64,000 nucleotides of DNA from Undaria pinnatifida (Eukaryota > Sar > Phaeophyceae > Laminariales > Alariaceae), in assembly GCA_012845835.1 (NCBI GenBank), contig JABAKD010000010.1, positions 6,438,288 to 6,502,287 of the forward strand, in the 5' to 3' direction. Below the pieces are notes generated by a model. The model saw nothing but the letters and a program-made list of their open reading frames with translations. It was not told the origin of the DNA and did not search any database. Shown here in pieces: positions 30,101-45,100 of this stretch. The translations under genes were made by a program, and so were the position numbers. The stretch's first letter is position 1. The number at the start of each line of letters is the position of its first letter.

Positions 30101-33100
30101 AATAGACAATTTGATGTTTTTTTACAAAAAAGCAAAAAGAGCACCCCCAGCAGAGAGACGACGCGAGCATGACCGACGCCGACTCCGGCGGGTTCGGGAG
30201 AGAAGAGCATTGTGAGGCACGCCCAGGAAACAGCGCGCCGAGAGATGGACCTCAGCTCGAGTTATCTCGAGGACAACTCAAAAACTGGTCTAATCGGAGC
30301 CTTCGGCTGCTCTCGTGCAACCTTTGGATAGTTCGCCATGTATGTATTTTAAAAAAATATTTCAAGGACGTCAGCCGTGAGTTGGACTAATTTCAGGTCA
30401 ATACTCATATTTGCAACCTGCGTTGTTGGTACTTATAATATACTACGTGGATGAGTTTTTTCTTAACGGGAGGGGTCCTATTCTTTTGTTCATATATATA
30501 TATCCATGTATTATAATTACACGCAGCTCACAAAAATGAGTTTCAAAAAATCGATTTAATAACTACAACATTTTCTCAATTTTTTATCGAAACAAAATGA
30601 AGCCGGCCCACCAAAGAGTATCGACGAAGAACCGGTGGCACATGCTAAATGGTGCCACACCTGCACGCTAGCCTTGCTCGACTTCTTCTTGAGGAGCTTG
30701 CCGAAAATGCCCTTCTTGGGTGCCTTGACGTCCACAGACGGCACGTCAGGGACAGACACGCTAGCGTCCACGTCAGCCGACGGCATGTCAGGGGCAGACA
30801 CCTTCACGTCCACATCTCCCGACGGCATGTCAGGGGCAGACAGGCTCACGTCCGGGACCTGGCAGCAACGCGAATCATGATTACAAGGTCAAGCGATATC
30901 ACATAATAACATCAAGATGAAGGCGCCTCAGGAAAGACTAGATTGTTTTTCGCAAGTGGGGCCGGACTCGCGACGGACTTTACTATTTTTACTATTCGTA
31001 CTGCAAAAACTGTTCCACGCTAATTCCAAGTCATGTCATCCCAATGACACAGGCACAGCTCTGAAAGGTTTTACCGCGATAAAATATGATTGACTGTAGT
31101 ACATATCCAACGAATGCCCACTCAGCGAATTAATCGCCATACAACTTAACCCCCTCACGGCTGGAAACCCGTTTTTGGTAAAAAACACTTGGAATTAGTT
31201 TATGAAGGGGTTTGGGGTTTTGAAGCCCCCAAAAAACATACCAACACGCACCTCTCCCTCCGGTTTGTCGGCCTTGCCCGACAGGCCAAGACTGACCGCT
31301 CCGACAGCAGCAGTCACGCCTGCAGCCAGTCCCGCCCCGAGAGACGCAGTACCGCCCTCAACATCCACATCAGGCCCGGTCAGCTTCGCGTCAACGGAGG
31401 GCACATCGCCAGATATCTCTCCCCCAACAAACGGCATGTCCACGGAGCCGGACGGCACGTCCACAGACGCATCGAGGATACCCTCTACGCCTGGGAACAT
31501 AATGCAAGACATCACACCGGCACATGTCAGCCATCACAATAAACGGGGTCCGAGCACAGGGCGGAAAATTACCACCATTAATAAACAATGCGGCAATAAC
31601 TTCACACACGACAGTCCACTCGCCAGAAAAGCCAGACCAAGCCATGACAGAAACACACATGTCCAAAAAGCAAGGGTACACACTACCAAAACCCGCAGAG
31701 CATGGTACAATATTAACGCATATCGATAATCGAGGAAAAGGCGAGCAAAACTATTTCAAGGAGAATGTTCCTCCTCAGGCGCAACCGTAGCCCAGGACAA
31801 CATAAAACAAAAGCAAGGCGTTTTGTACTCACCGGGCATGTCAATGGAGGCGGACGGAAGAGACGCCTCAACGTCTACCGAAGGCGCGGCGACGTCCACA
31901 TCCACGCCGCCCGCAGACGGCGCCGAAACGCCTCCCGAAACATCAGGCATCGTCCCCGTCACCGCGAGCAACGAGATGCTGGCATCCGGCACCTGACAAT
32001 GCAAAAATATGCCAACCAGCACCATGACGTAACAATGGCGGTGAATAATCAAGTCACCTCAACACGCAGGTTGGCAACCGGACATTGTATCAGGAAATAA
32101 CACAAGGATTGAGATTCGCAGTAAACGAGGCAAAGCAGTTGCGCACAAACACACACGAAAAACCCAGCCGCCATGCGCACATCAGATCGAGAGAAATGTT
32201 CTACATTGCCTCGAACATGACACTCCAAAACAAAACCGATGCTGTGGCTACCATAAGATTGACCTTCTTGATGAATCCGAGATAAGCGGGGTGACTTAAG
32301 CATCAGTGAACAACCTAGAGCAGAAAGCGGTGGCGACTCACCTCAACGGTAGGCTTGCTCGATTTCTTCTTGAGGAGCTTGCCGAAAATGCCCTTCTTGG
32401 GCGACTTGATGTCCACAGACGGCACGTCAGGGACAGACACGCTAGCGGCCACGTCAGCCGACGGCATGTCAGGGGCAGACACCTTCACGTCCACATCTCC
32501 CGACGGCATGTCAGGACCAGACAGGCTCACGTCCGGAACCTGGCAGACAAGCATCGCGAATAAAAGGCCAATCGGGATCACGTGTGAACAACGAACTGCA
32601 AGGGTCTATTCACGCCTGTGGCCAAGCTATCTTCGGACCTCATCTGTGAAGCAAACACTGCAAACCACGCAAGCGCGCACGAACAGCGCGCAATGTCACC
32701 AAAGCCAATGAATCAAGGGAAAACACAAACACAAAAAACATAGCAACAAACAACAAACACACCAAACACAAACAACAAACACGCAAAACACACACGCACC
32801 TCCCCTTCAGGCTTGTCAGCCTTGCCCGACAGGCCAAGACCGACCGCGGCAGCACCGACAGCCGCAGTCACGCCCGCCGCCAGTCCCGCCACGATAGAAA
32901 CGTCACCGCCCTCAACATCCACATCAGGCTCGGTCAGCTTCACACCACCAGATGGCAGATCGCCGGAGACCTCCCCGCCAACAGACGGCACGTCGACGCC
33001 ACCTTAGAAAACACAAGATCAACAAACGAAGGCAGGGCACAACCAAACTATAACTATCGCGGTATGTGAACGGTACAGCCGTGAGTTGGCTGATTGTAAG

Positions 33101-36100
33101 TCGTCAACTGATTTGAGCGGGCCTTTTCACGGGTCGCATTACTTCTCGCGGGTCGGATCGGGTCAGGATGACCCGGCCCGTCCCGTGAAATATGAAAAGC
33201 TTCTGACCCAACCCAACCGGACCCGACCCGACCTGTGAGATTTCGAACACCTCCGACCGAACCCGACTCGACCCGCGAGTTGTTTGAAACATGTTTATCC
33301 GACCCGCGGGCCGGCCAATGACCTGTGATTTCAAAGCCCTTATTTTGGTTGCCTAAGAGTTGCAGCTATAACTTGCTCCTCGCGGTAATTAGTCTGCGTT
33401 TTTTGTGTCTGGCTGCTGGGAGTGTAGCTCGCCATGTGTTTCTGGATCGAGAACAAGTATGAAAGTCAGTACATCTAACCATAAACTACACCTAACTCGC
33501 AGCCCTTGCGAACGGAAATATGCACCTTCCGCTCCGCATTCACACATACGCCGATGAAATATGACCGCTTCCAGAAAGGCACACTAGATTCGATCAACAG
33601 CACGCGGAACACAGAGATGTAGGCACAATCGTCTAGTCCGTCCTGCTGCACACCAAGCTTACCGAGGGACCCCGAAGCGGACGGTACATCCACACCCACA
33701 GAAGGTACATCTACCGAAGGTACATCCACGTCCACAGAAGGTACATCTACCGAAGGTAAGTCCACGTCCACAGAAGGCGCAGAAAGCCCGGCACCAATGT
33801 CTCCGCTCACGTCGGGCACGGAGGCCGACAGGTCAACTCCCCCCTGACAAGTGTTTCGCAGGTTACAGACAAGACAACAATATTAGGACGGTGTCAACTC
33901 ACTTGCGTATCTTAGAACAGGGTTAGGAGCTCGCGGTTTAAAAGGTATACACCGATGTACTGCACTATGCATTACGTTGGCGATACTACAGCGAACCGGA
34001 ACAAGACGGGTAAGGAGTGCATACAAGCGCGGAGGTTGTGGTGGGGCGTCGGTTAACAACAACACGATATATATTATCTGAGATACTCCTGGAGTATCAA
34101 CAGTTCCACACCTCGGCCAGATGGTGATCCATTATGGGCCATTAATACATCACCTACGATGCATCCCGTATCCGCCGTGGTGAGGTGTTGTGCTGAATCT
34201 GCATCTACAGAGTACATATCCAACCCAAGAAACACATGCTAGATCATGCAGATCGTACGACCCCCACCGGGTAACACGAGATAGACCGTACAGCTCTTCA
34301 CTTCAAATTTCTAGATCATGCAGTAGGGATCGGTGATCTGTCCGAGGTGTGAATAGTTCACATTAGTCATGATCGCCGGCGCTCACCTGAGGTAACGACA
34401 GGTCTCCACCAACGGAGGGCAGAGACGCTTCTCCGGAAACGCCTGGCAGCGACACGTCGGGGGCCGCAACGGACACGCCCCCAGACACATCGGGTACGTC
34501 CACCGAAGCATCGGGTACGTCGACCGACGCATCAACATCCGGGATCTGCAGCAGCATGGGCAACGCCAAAAAAAAGGGAAGTCACACCTACGGTGAGCAG
34601 AGGGCTATATTGGCCTACAAATACACGAAGTATATTTAAATTCAAGGCATTAATTGTTATCCGCATACGAGGGAGACGAAACTGTATAAGCCATGGGTAC
34701 ATGCAGAGGAGCCTACCAATCTTTCGTCAAGAAGCATAACAGCGCCAAAAACCCATCTAAAGCACCTCGTCACAACACGAGCACATTTTAGGCGCGCTTC
34801 GTTGAGGCGACAAGACGGAACAGACCAAAAAAACAAAAATAAAGAACAAACCTAGGCTAGGCAAAAAAAAGCAGGTTCGATATACTCCCGCAAAAACACA
34901 CACAACACGAAAAAAAACTCTGATGTACGTGAGTCGCACTGCCGTTACCTCCATCTTCCCCTTGCCCGAGCCGAAAATACTGCCGAACATGCTCTTCTTG
35001 GGCTTCTTCACATCCACGGACGGCATGTCCACGGCGCCGGACACAGACGGCACAGACACGTCCACTTCTCCCGAGGGCAATGACCCGCTCGCGTCCAGGC
35101 TAGCGGAAGGAAGCTCTCCGGCAATGTCTCCACCAACAGACGGCATGTGAGGGCCCTTGCCAGATAGGTCGACAGACGGTATGTCCGCGGAGCCAGACGG
35201 CATGTCTACAGAGCCCGAGGGAACGTCAACAGAACCAGACGGCATGTCCACAGAGCCGGAGGGCACGTCCAGGGAGCCAGACGGCAGGCCAGCCGCCACA
35301 TCGACGCCACCCTCTACACCTGAAAACACCGACAGAGAAAAAAACCGCACCCATTATGTTAGCCATCAGTTCGTGGGGATGTTACCGCAGGCCAAAGAAA
35401 GGGAGTCACTAGCTGTACCTGGTACCTGGCAGATTCCTTCTACGCATGGCACAGATCAGCTGATAGATAATTCAGGTCACATAGATCTCTGATCCAGACA
35501 ACCTTGATCTGAATGATCTACAAGGTTCCCCTTCGGGATGTGGTTGACTTGAATTCCCGGGGGTGCCGGAAGTTGAATAGGTGGGGCGGGGGGGAACTCT
35601 TGAAAACTGTAGGGAACAAAAAAAGCCACCGCGCAAGCAACCCGGCTAAGTAACACTGGCCATCCCAGACGAGCTTGTCGCGTAGCCTACAGCAACAAAC
35701 CGTGTAGCCCGGTGGAAGCCATACGACGTGCATGACGTAGCAGAACGTTTCCAGCGTTGGACCCGTACTGATTCAGATCCCGCACATCTCAATGACGGCA
35801 AAAAAAGAACGAATCAATAAAGATGACCAATTCAAGCCGTGGGGAACAAAGTACTTGGAATTAGTATAGAAATAAGTTCTGGGGCTTTGAAAGGGTTACG
35901 AGTCTGTTGCGAGCTACGTGTAGACCATGCGCATCATATAGATCAGGGGTCCATCTCCCTTGAAACATCTACAAATAATAACGAAAGGGGACATCGAGAC
36001 GAAAAAAAACATTGTGCCCTTCAAGAGCAAGAAACCAGAAGCTGACGGCGACACTTACTGGGAAGGTCGATGGAGGCGGACGGAGCAGGCGCGTCAACAT

Positions 36101-39100
36101 TTACCGAAGGTCCAGCGACGTCCACATCCACGCCGCCCACAGACGGCACAGAAACGTCTCCAGAAACATCAGGCACAGACCCGGTGATGTCGGGCACCGA
36201 GATACCGACATCCGGCGTCTGAGACACACGTTTCATTTGTTCAGGGAAACAAGGCAGGGCATGCAACCATGTTATCCATATGCAAAACGTGGGCAAGAAA
36301 TCTGACACATTCTTTCAATAACATAGAGAAAACAAGGCGGCACCGCAACACGTTACATACAATATTGTATATATTGAGTAAATAATGCATTCTACTGCTA
36401 TAACAATCACTTTTGCTTTCCATATCAACTCGTAAGCCGTTTTACATTCAGCCATCTTCTGGACACTCCGTGGTCACAGGTGTCTTCCCTTCCCCCCCTC
36501 TCCGCTACGGACCTTCATTTTTATCGCGAATACTTGTAGCGTTATTCATTCCCACTTATCATCAGGTATGTACGCTCGTCGATTTTCATCAAATTTTGCC
36601 AACTCTCGCTCTCGCGCTTTCCACTGGTTATCAACCAGCAAAACATCGGCACGAAACTGACACATCTATCATGCACTTTCAATCAATCGTTCACGAAAAA
36701 AAAAGTAGGGTACAAAATCGCGTTATCCGCCACTAAAAATCGCGGGGTGTAAGGGATCAAAACATAAACAGCTACACCGACAAAAACAAAACGTGAATGA
36801 CTCGACCACATCACAAAAATGTGCACCCGCCGACATCACATAACACGTACATGACGTCGACTTACCTCAACGGTAGGCTTGCTCGACTTCTTCTTGAGGA
36901 GCTTGCCGAAAATGCTCTTCTTAGGCGCCTTGACGTCTACCGACGGCACGTCAGGGACAGACACGCTAGCGTCCACGTCAGCCGACGGCATATCAGGGGC
37001 AGACACCTTCACGTCCACAGGGGCAGACACCTTCACGTCCACATCTCCCGACGGCATGTCAGGACCAGACAGGCTCACGTCCGGGACCTGGCAGCAACGG
37101 GCATCGTGGGTACAACGTTCAAGCAGGGACGGGCAATCAAAGCAAAAAACAGCACCGGCTCGTCATCAACATAGAGTACATTGGGATACAACAAGATAAG
37201 GGTGGTATACGTAAACCAACGTAGAACACATTAAACCAACGTGGAACGTGGAAAGCACAGCCTTAACCTGGTGCCTTCCACAGCCGTTATATTTTGCCCC
37301 ACTGATTTAGTCCCCCTCAAAAACAGGTTTTATAGTTTCCGTGCACAGATTGATCATCATCACCCTTGTTGACCCTGGTACATGCCATTAATAGTTCTAA
37401 GGGGACTACCTGGTATCCTTCACGAGGACACACACTACTACGCACGATCGGAATATCACTCACAGCTTGCAAAAAAGATTTTCGACGAAATCTTCGATCT
37501 TACAGCTGTAGTGCATTTTAATGGTGTAGTACAACAAAGAGAAAGCAAGACGCTACAACTACAGCAGTAGTAAAAACGCCTTAGCAGTAGTAAAAACGCC
37601 TCGTCTGTACGTGGATCTAAACTACTCTTCGCGAGACGTCTGTTGACACACTGGACAAATTGATTATCTAAACGAATCATACCATCTGCCACCAGGCCCC
37701 ACAATTCCCAAAAACCAAACACACAAAAACGCCCACACGCCCACAGGGTCAGACACATGTTGTTTTACGTACACCCAACACACACACCTCAGAACACAAC
37801 AAGCAGCACACACAACACACACATTACACACGCGCGCACCTCTCCCTCCGGCTTGTCAGCCTTGCCCGACAGGCCAAGACCGACAGCGGCAGCACCGACA
37901 GCCGCAGTCACGCCCGCAGCCAGTCCCGCCCCGAGAGATGCGCCACCGCCCTCGGCGTCAACATCAGGCCCGGTCAGTTTCGCATCAACGGACGGCAGCT
38001 CGCCGGAGATCTCCCCGCCAGCAGACGGCACGTCGAGGCCACCTGAAACAACGCCACGTCAACGTTAGCGCACGAAGACGTACACATCCCGTATTGGATT
38101 CCGTTAGATCACTTTACATCGGTGGCAGATGTTGCTTGCGCTTCGTTCGTAACAATAAATATACCTGGTACCTGGTGCCGGGTACCAGGCACCCGTTTAC
38201 TGTTGCATGTTAAGACGTGATCACCCCCAACGTACTTCCAGCGCTAGCGAGATGCGACCGATTCCAAAAAGGCAACCGAAATAAACTCGATCAACTTAAC
38301 GCCAAAACAGAACCGCAAGCACAGGACAGCCAGTTAATAGCCTGTCCTCCGAACTCACCGGCCACGTCTAGGGACGCCGATGTGGACGGTACATCCACAC
38401 CCACAGAAGGTGCGTCCACGTCCACAGAAGGTGCGTCCACATCCACAGAAGGTGCGTCCACGTCCACAGAAGGTACGTTCACGTCCACAGAAGGTACAGA
38501 CGCTCCCGCATCAATGTCCCCGCTCACATCTGGCATCGACGCCGACAGGTCACCGGCTGCCCCCTGCAACGCGTTAGAAACAAACAACAAGAAACGACGA
38601 CATTTGTCACAAAAGAAGACGCGACATCGTCACTACAACGACACCAGGTATTAATGAATCGGGGACCCCTATCCTACAACACAAATCGGAGGCGGCACAA
38701 TTTCAGACTAGTGTCGTGCCCGCCCTACGAGTATTGAAACTGTGCTCGTGTAAATAGTACAGAACATACTGGTTCTATGGTACGAAAAAAACAACTTCGT
38801 ACAGCTGCACACTCTTTCTAGACGCTCGATCAGCCCGCGTTCACCTTCTTCTCGGTGATCGGTATATAGGGGTCCCAAAAGGTGACTAGACCGCTGAACC
38901 GTCCAGCCACCAATTACGGAGAGCCGTTGGCCAAATGCGCTGACCGAAAGCCAGCGGCATTATCATACCAGTAGTCTACAAGGTTCTCCTTCGGGATGTG
39001 GCGTGCTTCAAATACCGGGGGCACTCCAAGTGAAAAAGGGCATCTATGTGACCGACACCAGTTACGGTAACAAAAAAAAACTCCTGAAAGCTAAAGAATA

Positions 39101-42100
39101 ACACAAGTAGCCGCCGTCCAAGTAACGAGGTGGCTTTACCGGTCTCACCCCCCCAAACATACCAGAAAAAAGTACCAAAAATAAAACACGTTATGGAGTT
39201 TTTAGGCTTTTGGGGGGGGGGTTCGGGTGTTTTTTTTTCAACACATCACATGAAGGCCTATACCCAATCCAACCCTAATCCTAACCCAGGCCACGACCCT
39301 TTCGCGCGGCGATGATCTAAAAAATATGTGCAAACCACCTAAAAAAAAAACGTAAATATTTTGGAGCTTTATCCGGTATATTTGGGGTGGTGAGATCGCG
39401 GTAAAGTGTACTGCAAGTAAACCGGGCCGCCAGCGCAAGTGACCCGACAAGTAACACCGACCAGCCCAAAACAGCTTACAGTTTAGCTTACACGGTCAGC
39501 TAGGCATGACAGAACATGACCACCAGCACTCACCTGAGGGAACGACAGGTCTCCGCCGACAGACGGCAGAGACGCTTCTCCCGAGACACCGGGCAAGGAT
39601 ACATCGGGGGCATCCACAGATATGTCTCCAGACACGTCGGGTACGTCGACCGCAGCATCAACATCCGGAACCTGCAGCAGCACAGGCAACCCAAAAAATA
39701 CCACCCGTAACCCTTTCAGGACTGCACCCTTCTTCCTTTTTGGCGACAAACTACACAGCACTTGCAATCAGTGTAGAATGTTTACATGTTTTTATTAAAA
39801 ATTATATTACACTACAGCTGTGAGATCGAGGATTTCGTCGAAAGTCATACTTGCAACCTGTGTGTGAAACTCCGATCGCGCGTGTTACAGGGTGTGCACG
39901 TATGTTCTCATGACGGATACAGGCCCCCTCCCCTTAGTATCAGCTGATTTCAGGGCAAAAAGGGTGATACGAAGACGTTCAGTCTTCAATCACTTCATCA
40001 AGCTGTGCACGGAAACTATAACATATGTCGTGCAGCGGATAATGGGATATACTTACAACAAGCAGTAGTGGTACTATTTAGCGACAAACTACTCGGGATC
40101 AGCGTGGAACATTTTTGCAGCGGCTCCATGGTTGAACCTGTTTCTACTATCAATATGTGGTGTATAGTACCAGGTATCGTTTAGACCAATACTGCAAACA
40201 CGATCCCGATCAAAATTTAGATTAGCCCCTACCTAGCAACGTGGACCCGGTTTTGGTACTTTTCAGGGGTTAAGGCATAAGCCGTATAGGGCAGAACTAC
40301 ACGATGCACACGCTGAACTACAAAGGAGCCCGTCCGGCAAGTAAACAACCACCACATTGTTGTACTCGCAAAGAAAGCAAGCAAAGCAACAAATTATACC
40401 ACGCAGTCCGGAAATGCAACGACCGTTTAGAGTGATAAAAGAACGACTGAAAAGGTTTTTTCCATCTCCGGGTTATTTTAGAGTCATGCATGCTGGTGTC
40501 CAGTCCACACGCGAGGGACAACCCACGATAGAGCAGTAATCCACCGAAACAAAATCCGTCAGAGTCAAGCAAGAAACGGCCTTCAATTCACCTCCAGCTC
40601 CCCCTTGTTTGAGCCGAAAATACTGCCGAACAGGCCCTTCTTCGGCTTCTTCACGTCCACAGACGGCATGTCCACGTCCGCAGACAGGTCCCCCACAGCC
40701 CCCTCAACGGCGCCCGACACAGAAGGCACGGACACATCAACCTCTCCCGAAGGCAACGACCCAGTCGCGTCCAGGCTGGCGGAAGGCAGCTCGCCGGAAA
40801 TATCTCCGCCGACAGACGGCATGTCAGGAGCCTTGCCGGACAGCTCCACGGACGGCATGTCTAAGGAACCAGACGGCACGTCGGGACCCTTGCCAGCCAG
40901 GTCCACAGACGGAACGTCTACGGAGCCAGACGGCAAGTCCACAGAGCCAGACGGCATGTCCACCGCAGCGTCCAGGCCACCCTCAACGCCTGAAAAAAAG
41001 TACACAACAAGGCAACCAACCGACCGCATCGGTGCAGCACGTTCAAGTGATTGAAAAAAACATGCGCAAGTGCAGGCCGGTGGGATTGCGAAACCTGCAC
41101 CATCTTTCTCCATACACAAGATACAAACACGAAAGACAACACCTCCCTCCCCGGCCCATGCCTCCAAGAAACATCCACAGGCGTGGCAAACACACAAAAA
41201 ATACACCTGCTACCATAGCGAGGGCACTACAACACAAAATCTAACGCTTTTGGGCTCACCGGGCAGGTCAACGGACGCAGACGGAAGAGACGCGCCCACG
41301 TCTACCGAGGGTACATCGACGCCCACATCAACGCCGCTCACAGACGGCACTGAAATTTCCCCAGAAGCACCCGGCAGCGACCCGCCGACGTCGGGTATCG
41401 AGGCGCTAGCATCCGGCACCTGGGATTGGCACAGCAGAGACGCCGAACCAGCAACAACGAAAATCATCAGCAAAGGAAACAGTATTTCATATCACGTAGA
41501 TTGCAAAGCTGAGTATCGACCACTCAATCGGTCGAGTTCAGCGCTGACGTATGCGAAACACTGCCATTAAAAAAAATGATAATACACCGTCGGTATCTGA
41601 GAGGGACCCAGCAGTCGATTTGACAGACCCAGCAGTCGATTAGAGACCCAGCAGTCGATTAGACAGACCCAGCAGTCGATTAGACAGACCCAGCAGTCGA
41701 TTAGACAGACCCAGCAGTCGATTAGACAGACCCAACAGTCGACTATTCAAACCGACGCTGTACAAAGAAAACATTCAGCAAAAATATAACGCAACGAGAG
41801 CAGTCGACTATTCAAACCGACGCCGTACAAAAAAAACATTCAGCAAAAATATAACGCAACGAGAACTCGAAAATAAAATTGTCCGTCTATGATATACTTC
41901 GAAGTATATGTAACGACACCCAGAAAAAAAAAACGCGTTCACCGCGGCTGAGCAGACGTTGCGCACGCCAGCCAGTATCCGACACAGCGAAAACAAACGA
42001 CAGAGCTAAGCACATCCCTTTCACTGCTGCAAAAACGATATACATACAGATACCGCGGCGTGTGTGAGCGTGGGGAGGGGGGGGTACAATTTCATGCATA

Positions 42101-45100
42101 AAAGCAGTCTTAAGACCATACTCTCGCAATCCCTACAACGCCAGCATGGAGCACGTCGGGTTTTCACCGACCAGGCAGACATCGCGTGCACCAAGGGCGA
42201 AGCGTCGTCAGATGTAAGGCGGGTCGCATGAAGGGTGAGCTGCATCCCGCTAAGAACTACGTATAAGGCGGACTTTCGCACCTTGTGCGTACTCTCTTCC
42301 ATATGGATGACAGCCTTGAATTAAATCATTTGTTTTCGTGTGCGCGTGGGGGTGGGGGGGGGGGGGGGGGGGGCTTCCATGTGACCCCAGGTCTGGGTGA
42401 CAAAAAAGGGAGGGAGCTGACGAAAAAGCGCGAATATTTATAGATAGGATGGGGGCACAATGTTACAAATTTCCTGCAGTGTCATCAAAACGTGGGTCCA
42501 GCTCTAAACACGCCGCAAGAAACTACCATCGGTAGGACTAAACTAACCAAGAAATAAGAAGAAAAAAAAAAAATCAAAGGGAGGGACTAACTACCTTCAC
42601 ATCCACACCACCCAACGAGGGAGCCGAAAGATCCCCAGATACCTCAGGCAGTGACCCGCTGATCTCGGGGACCGATACAGAGGCATCCGGCAGCTGCAAC
42701 ACACAAAAAAAAGGCAGACCGGTACGGCAGCCAGCGAATAAAAATGAATTTTCATGTCATTCAACACGTTGATTTGATCATGGTTTATTACCCAGCCTTT
42801 ACTGTCCATTATTACTTTTCATTAGGTTTTGACTCATGAAAACTTACTAAAAACGGGCGACCGGTGTAGTATGTAGCTTTCAAAGATGAGTATCGCCCCT
42901 AAATTTGTCAAAATCACGAAATCACAGCTGCCGGTGTTAGAATAATTTTTTTCAACAAAAAAGAAAAGTGGAGACAATTCTGGGTCGCATATAATCATAC
43001 CAGTGTTCCTAGTGGATGGCAACAGCACAGCATGATCAAAATAGAAACACACAATGAGGAGCTTGCACGCTCTTCTTTCATTTACACGTGATTTTGCCGC
43101 GTTTCTCGGTTTTTATATAGTTGTACCACTGGGTACGAAAAGGTTTCATATGTCCATCTATCGTACATTCTTATCCTTAGATGTAGCAAAAAAAAAATAG
43201 AATTGCCTACACAAAGACTCAAAGAGGGATTTTAGATATCCAGAGACAAGTTTACCTTTCTACCCCCCAAGGCAAGCCTTCTTCAAAATCCTTGCGGAAC
43301 GTAAACGGCACTTATAACCCGTTTAAAACAGAAAAACAATATTCCGGACGAATTCCAAGCCAGTTGTCCCCCGTAAAACGAGGGTACGGTTCTAACGTGA
43401 TACAGAAGACGTCCCAAGATTCCGTAAGCACCGTACCAACTGCTGACCTCGAGGGGGCGTCGAGACGCGGGTGCTCAGTGTCAATGGTGGTGATTATTCA
43501 ACCCGTCGCGATAAAAGCTACGAATAACCACATCCACCAACTCCTGCGCGGCCAAACAAAACATTCCAACTAAAGGCAAGTACCCAAAACGGGTAACTCC
43601 CCCCCCCAAAAAAAATGAAGTGTATAACGCGAAAAAAAACAATCGTTTCACCACAGAGAGAAAAACAAGTCAGAACTCAAGAAACAACGCCAGGCAGAGA
43701 GCCCTCTCAAAAACCGAGTATCATACATCATGAACAAAAAAAGGCACTCACGTCAACACCAGCCTTGCTGGGCTTCTTCTTGAGAAGCTTGCCGAAAATG
43801 CTCTTCTTGGGCGCCTTGACGTCTACCGACGGCACGTCAGGGGCAGACACCTTCACGTCCACATCTCCCGAAGGCATGTCAGGAGCAGACAGGCTCACGT
43901 CCGGGACCTGGCAGCAACAGACATCGTGTACACAAGGTCAAGGAGGGACAAGGGCAGATTCGGTTTATGATTATTAGCGGGAGTCAAAAACCCAACGATG
44001 GTCTCAACAATATGTAGGCCTTCTTGCCCCGGTGAGTACGGGGACTCTACGAAATTAGAAGTGTATAGGTGTGTCTGCGTTGTTCGCCTTAAGCCCACAT
44101 GTCCACCCATCTAACATGCATCCAGCGCAAGCAGTGTCAGTGCCGATGTCTCCTCCGCATAATAGAGGTACAATCTCTCTGGTCACACTACAAAACAGCG
44201 GCACATATTGCAAAATACGAAAAAGTGATTTGGCCATGCAATGCCAAACGCAATGACTACGAAAACAGAACACAACATTATTTAGGGAACAAAAACACCA
44301 ACGACATGCGTCGATAACGGCTCACAACCCTTGGGGTCCAATTAACCCAACCAAACCACCAGAAGAGCTGTCAAGGGTTACTCTCCCAACCGTTAAAAAA
44401 AGACGGGTGCAGCAGCACCACCAGCATCGGCACGAGCTGCGCGCATCGTACAGCTCCTACCGTTGCGCTTCGGACAGCCCCCCATTCCAACAGCCCGGGT
44501 TATTTCGTGTGGCCTATTCCGTAACCGTCGCATCGCTTCCACAGCATTTCCCAATGCAACATCAAAGGTGAACAATGTACTATTTATAATACATGACAAT
44601 GGCGCCACACTTCTAGTTCTGCAACCACCAAAGCTACCACACGAACACATACACACCTCCCCTTCCGGCTTGTCAGCCTTGCTCGACAGGCCAAGACCGA
44701 CAGCGGCAGCACCGACAGCCGCAGTCACGCCCGCAGCCAGTCCCGCCCCAAGAGACACACCACCGCCCTCAACATCCACATCAGGCCCGGTCAGCTTCGC
44801 GTCAACAGAAGGCACATCGCCGGCGATCTCCCCGCCAACAGACGGCATGTCAGGAGTCTTGCCGGAGAGGTCCACAGACGGCACGTCCACGGCGCCAGAC
44901 ACAGACGGCACGGAAACATCTACGCCTCCCGAAGGCAACGACCCGCTCGCGTCCAGGCTAGCGGAAGGTAGCTCGCCGGAAACGCCTCCGCCGACAGACG
45001 GCATGTCAGGAGCCTTGCCGGACAAGCCCACGGATGGCATGTCCACGGAGCCAGACGGCATGTCCACCGCCGCATCGAGGCCACCCCCCACACCTGGGCA

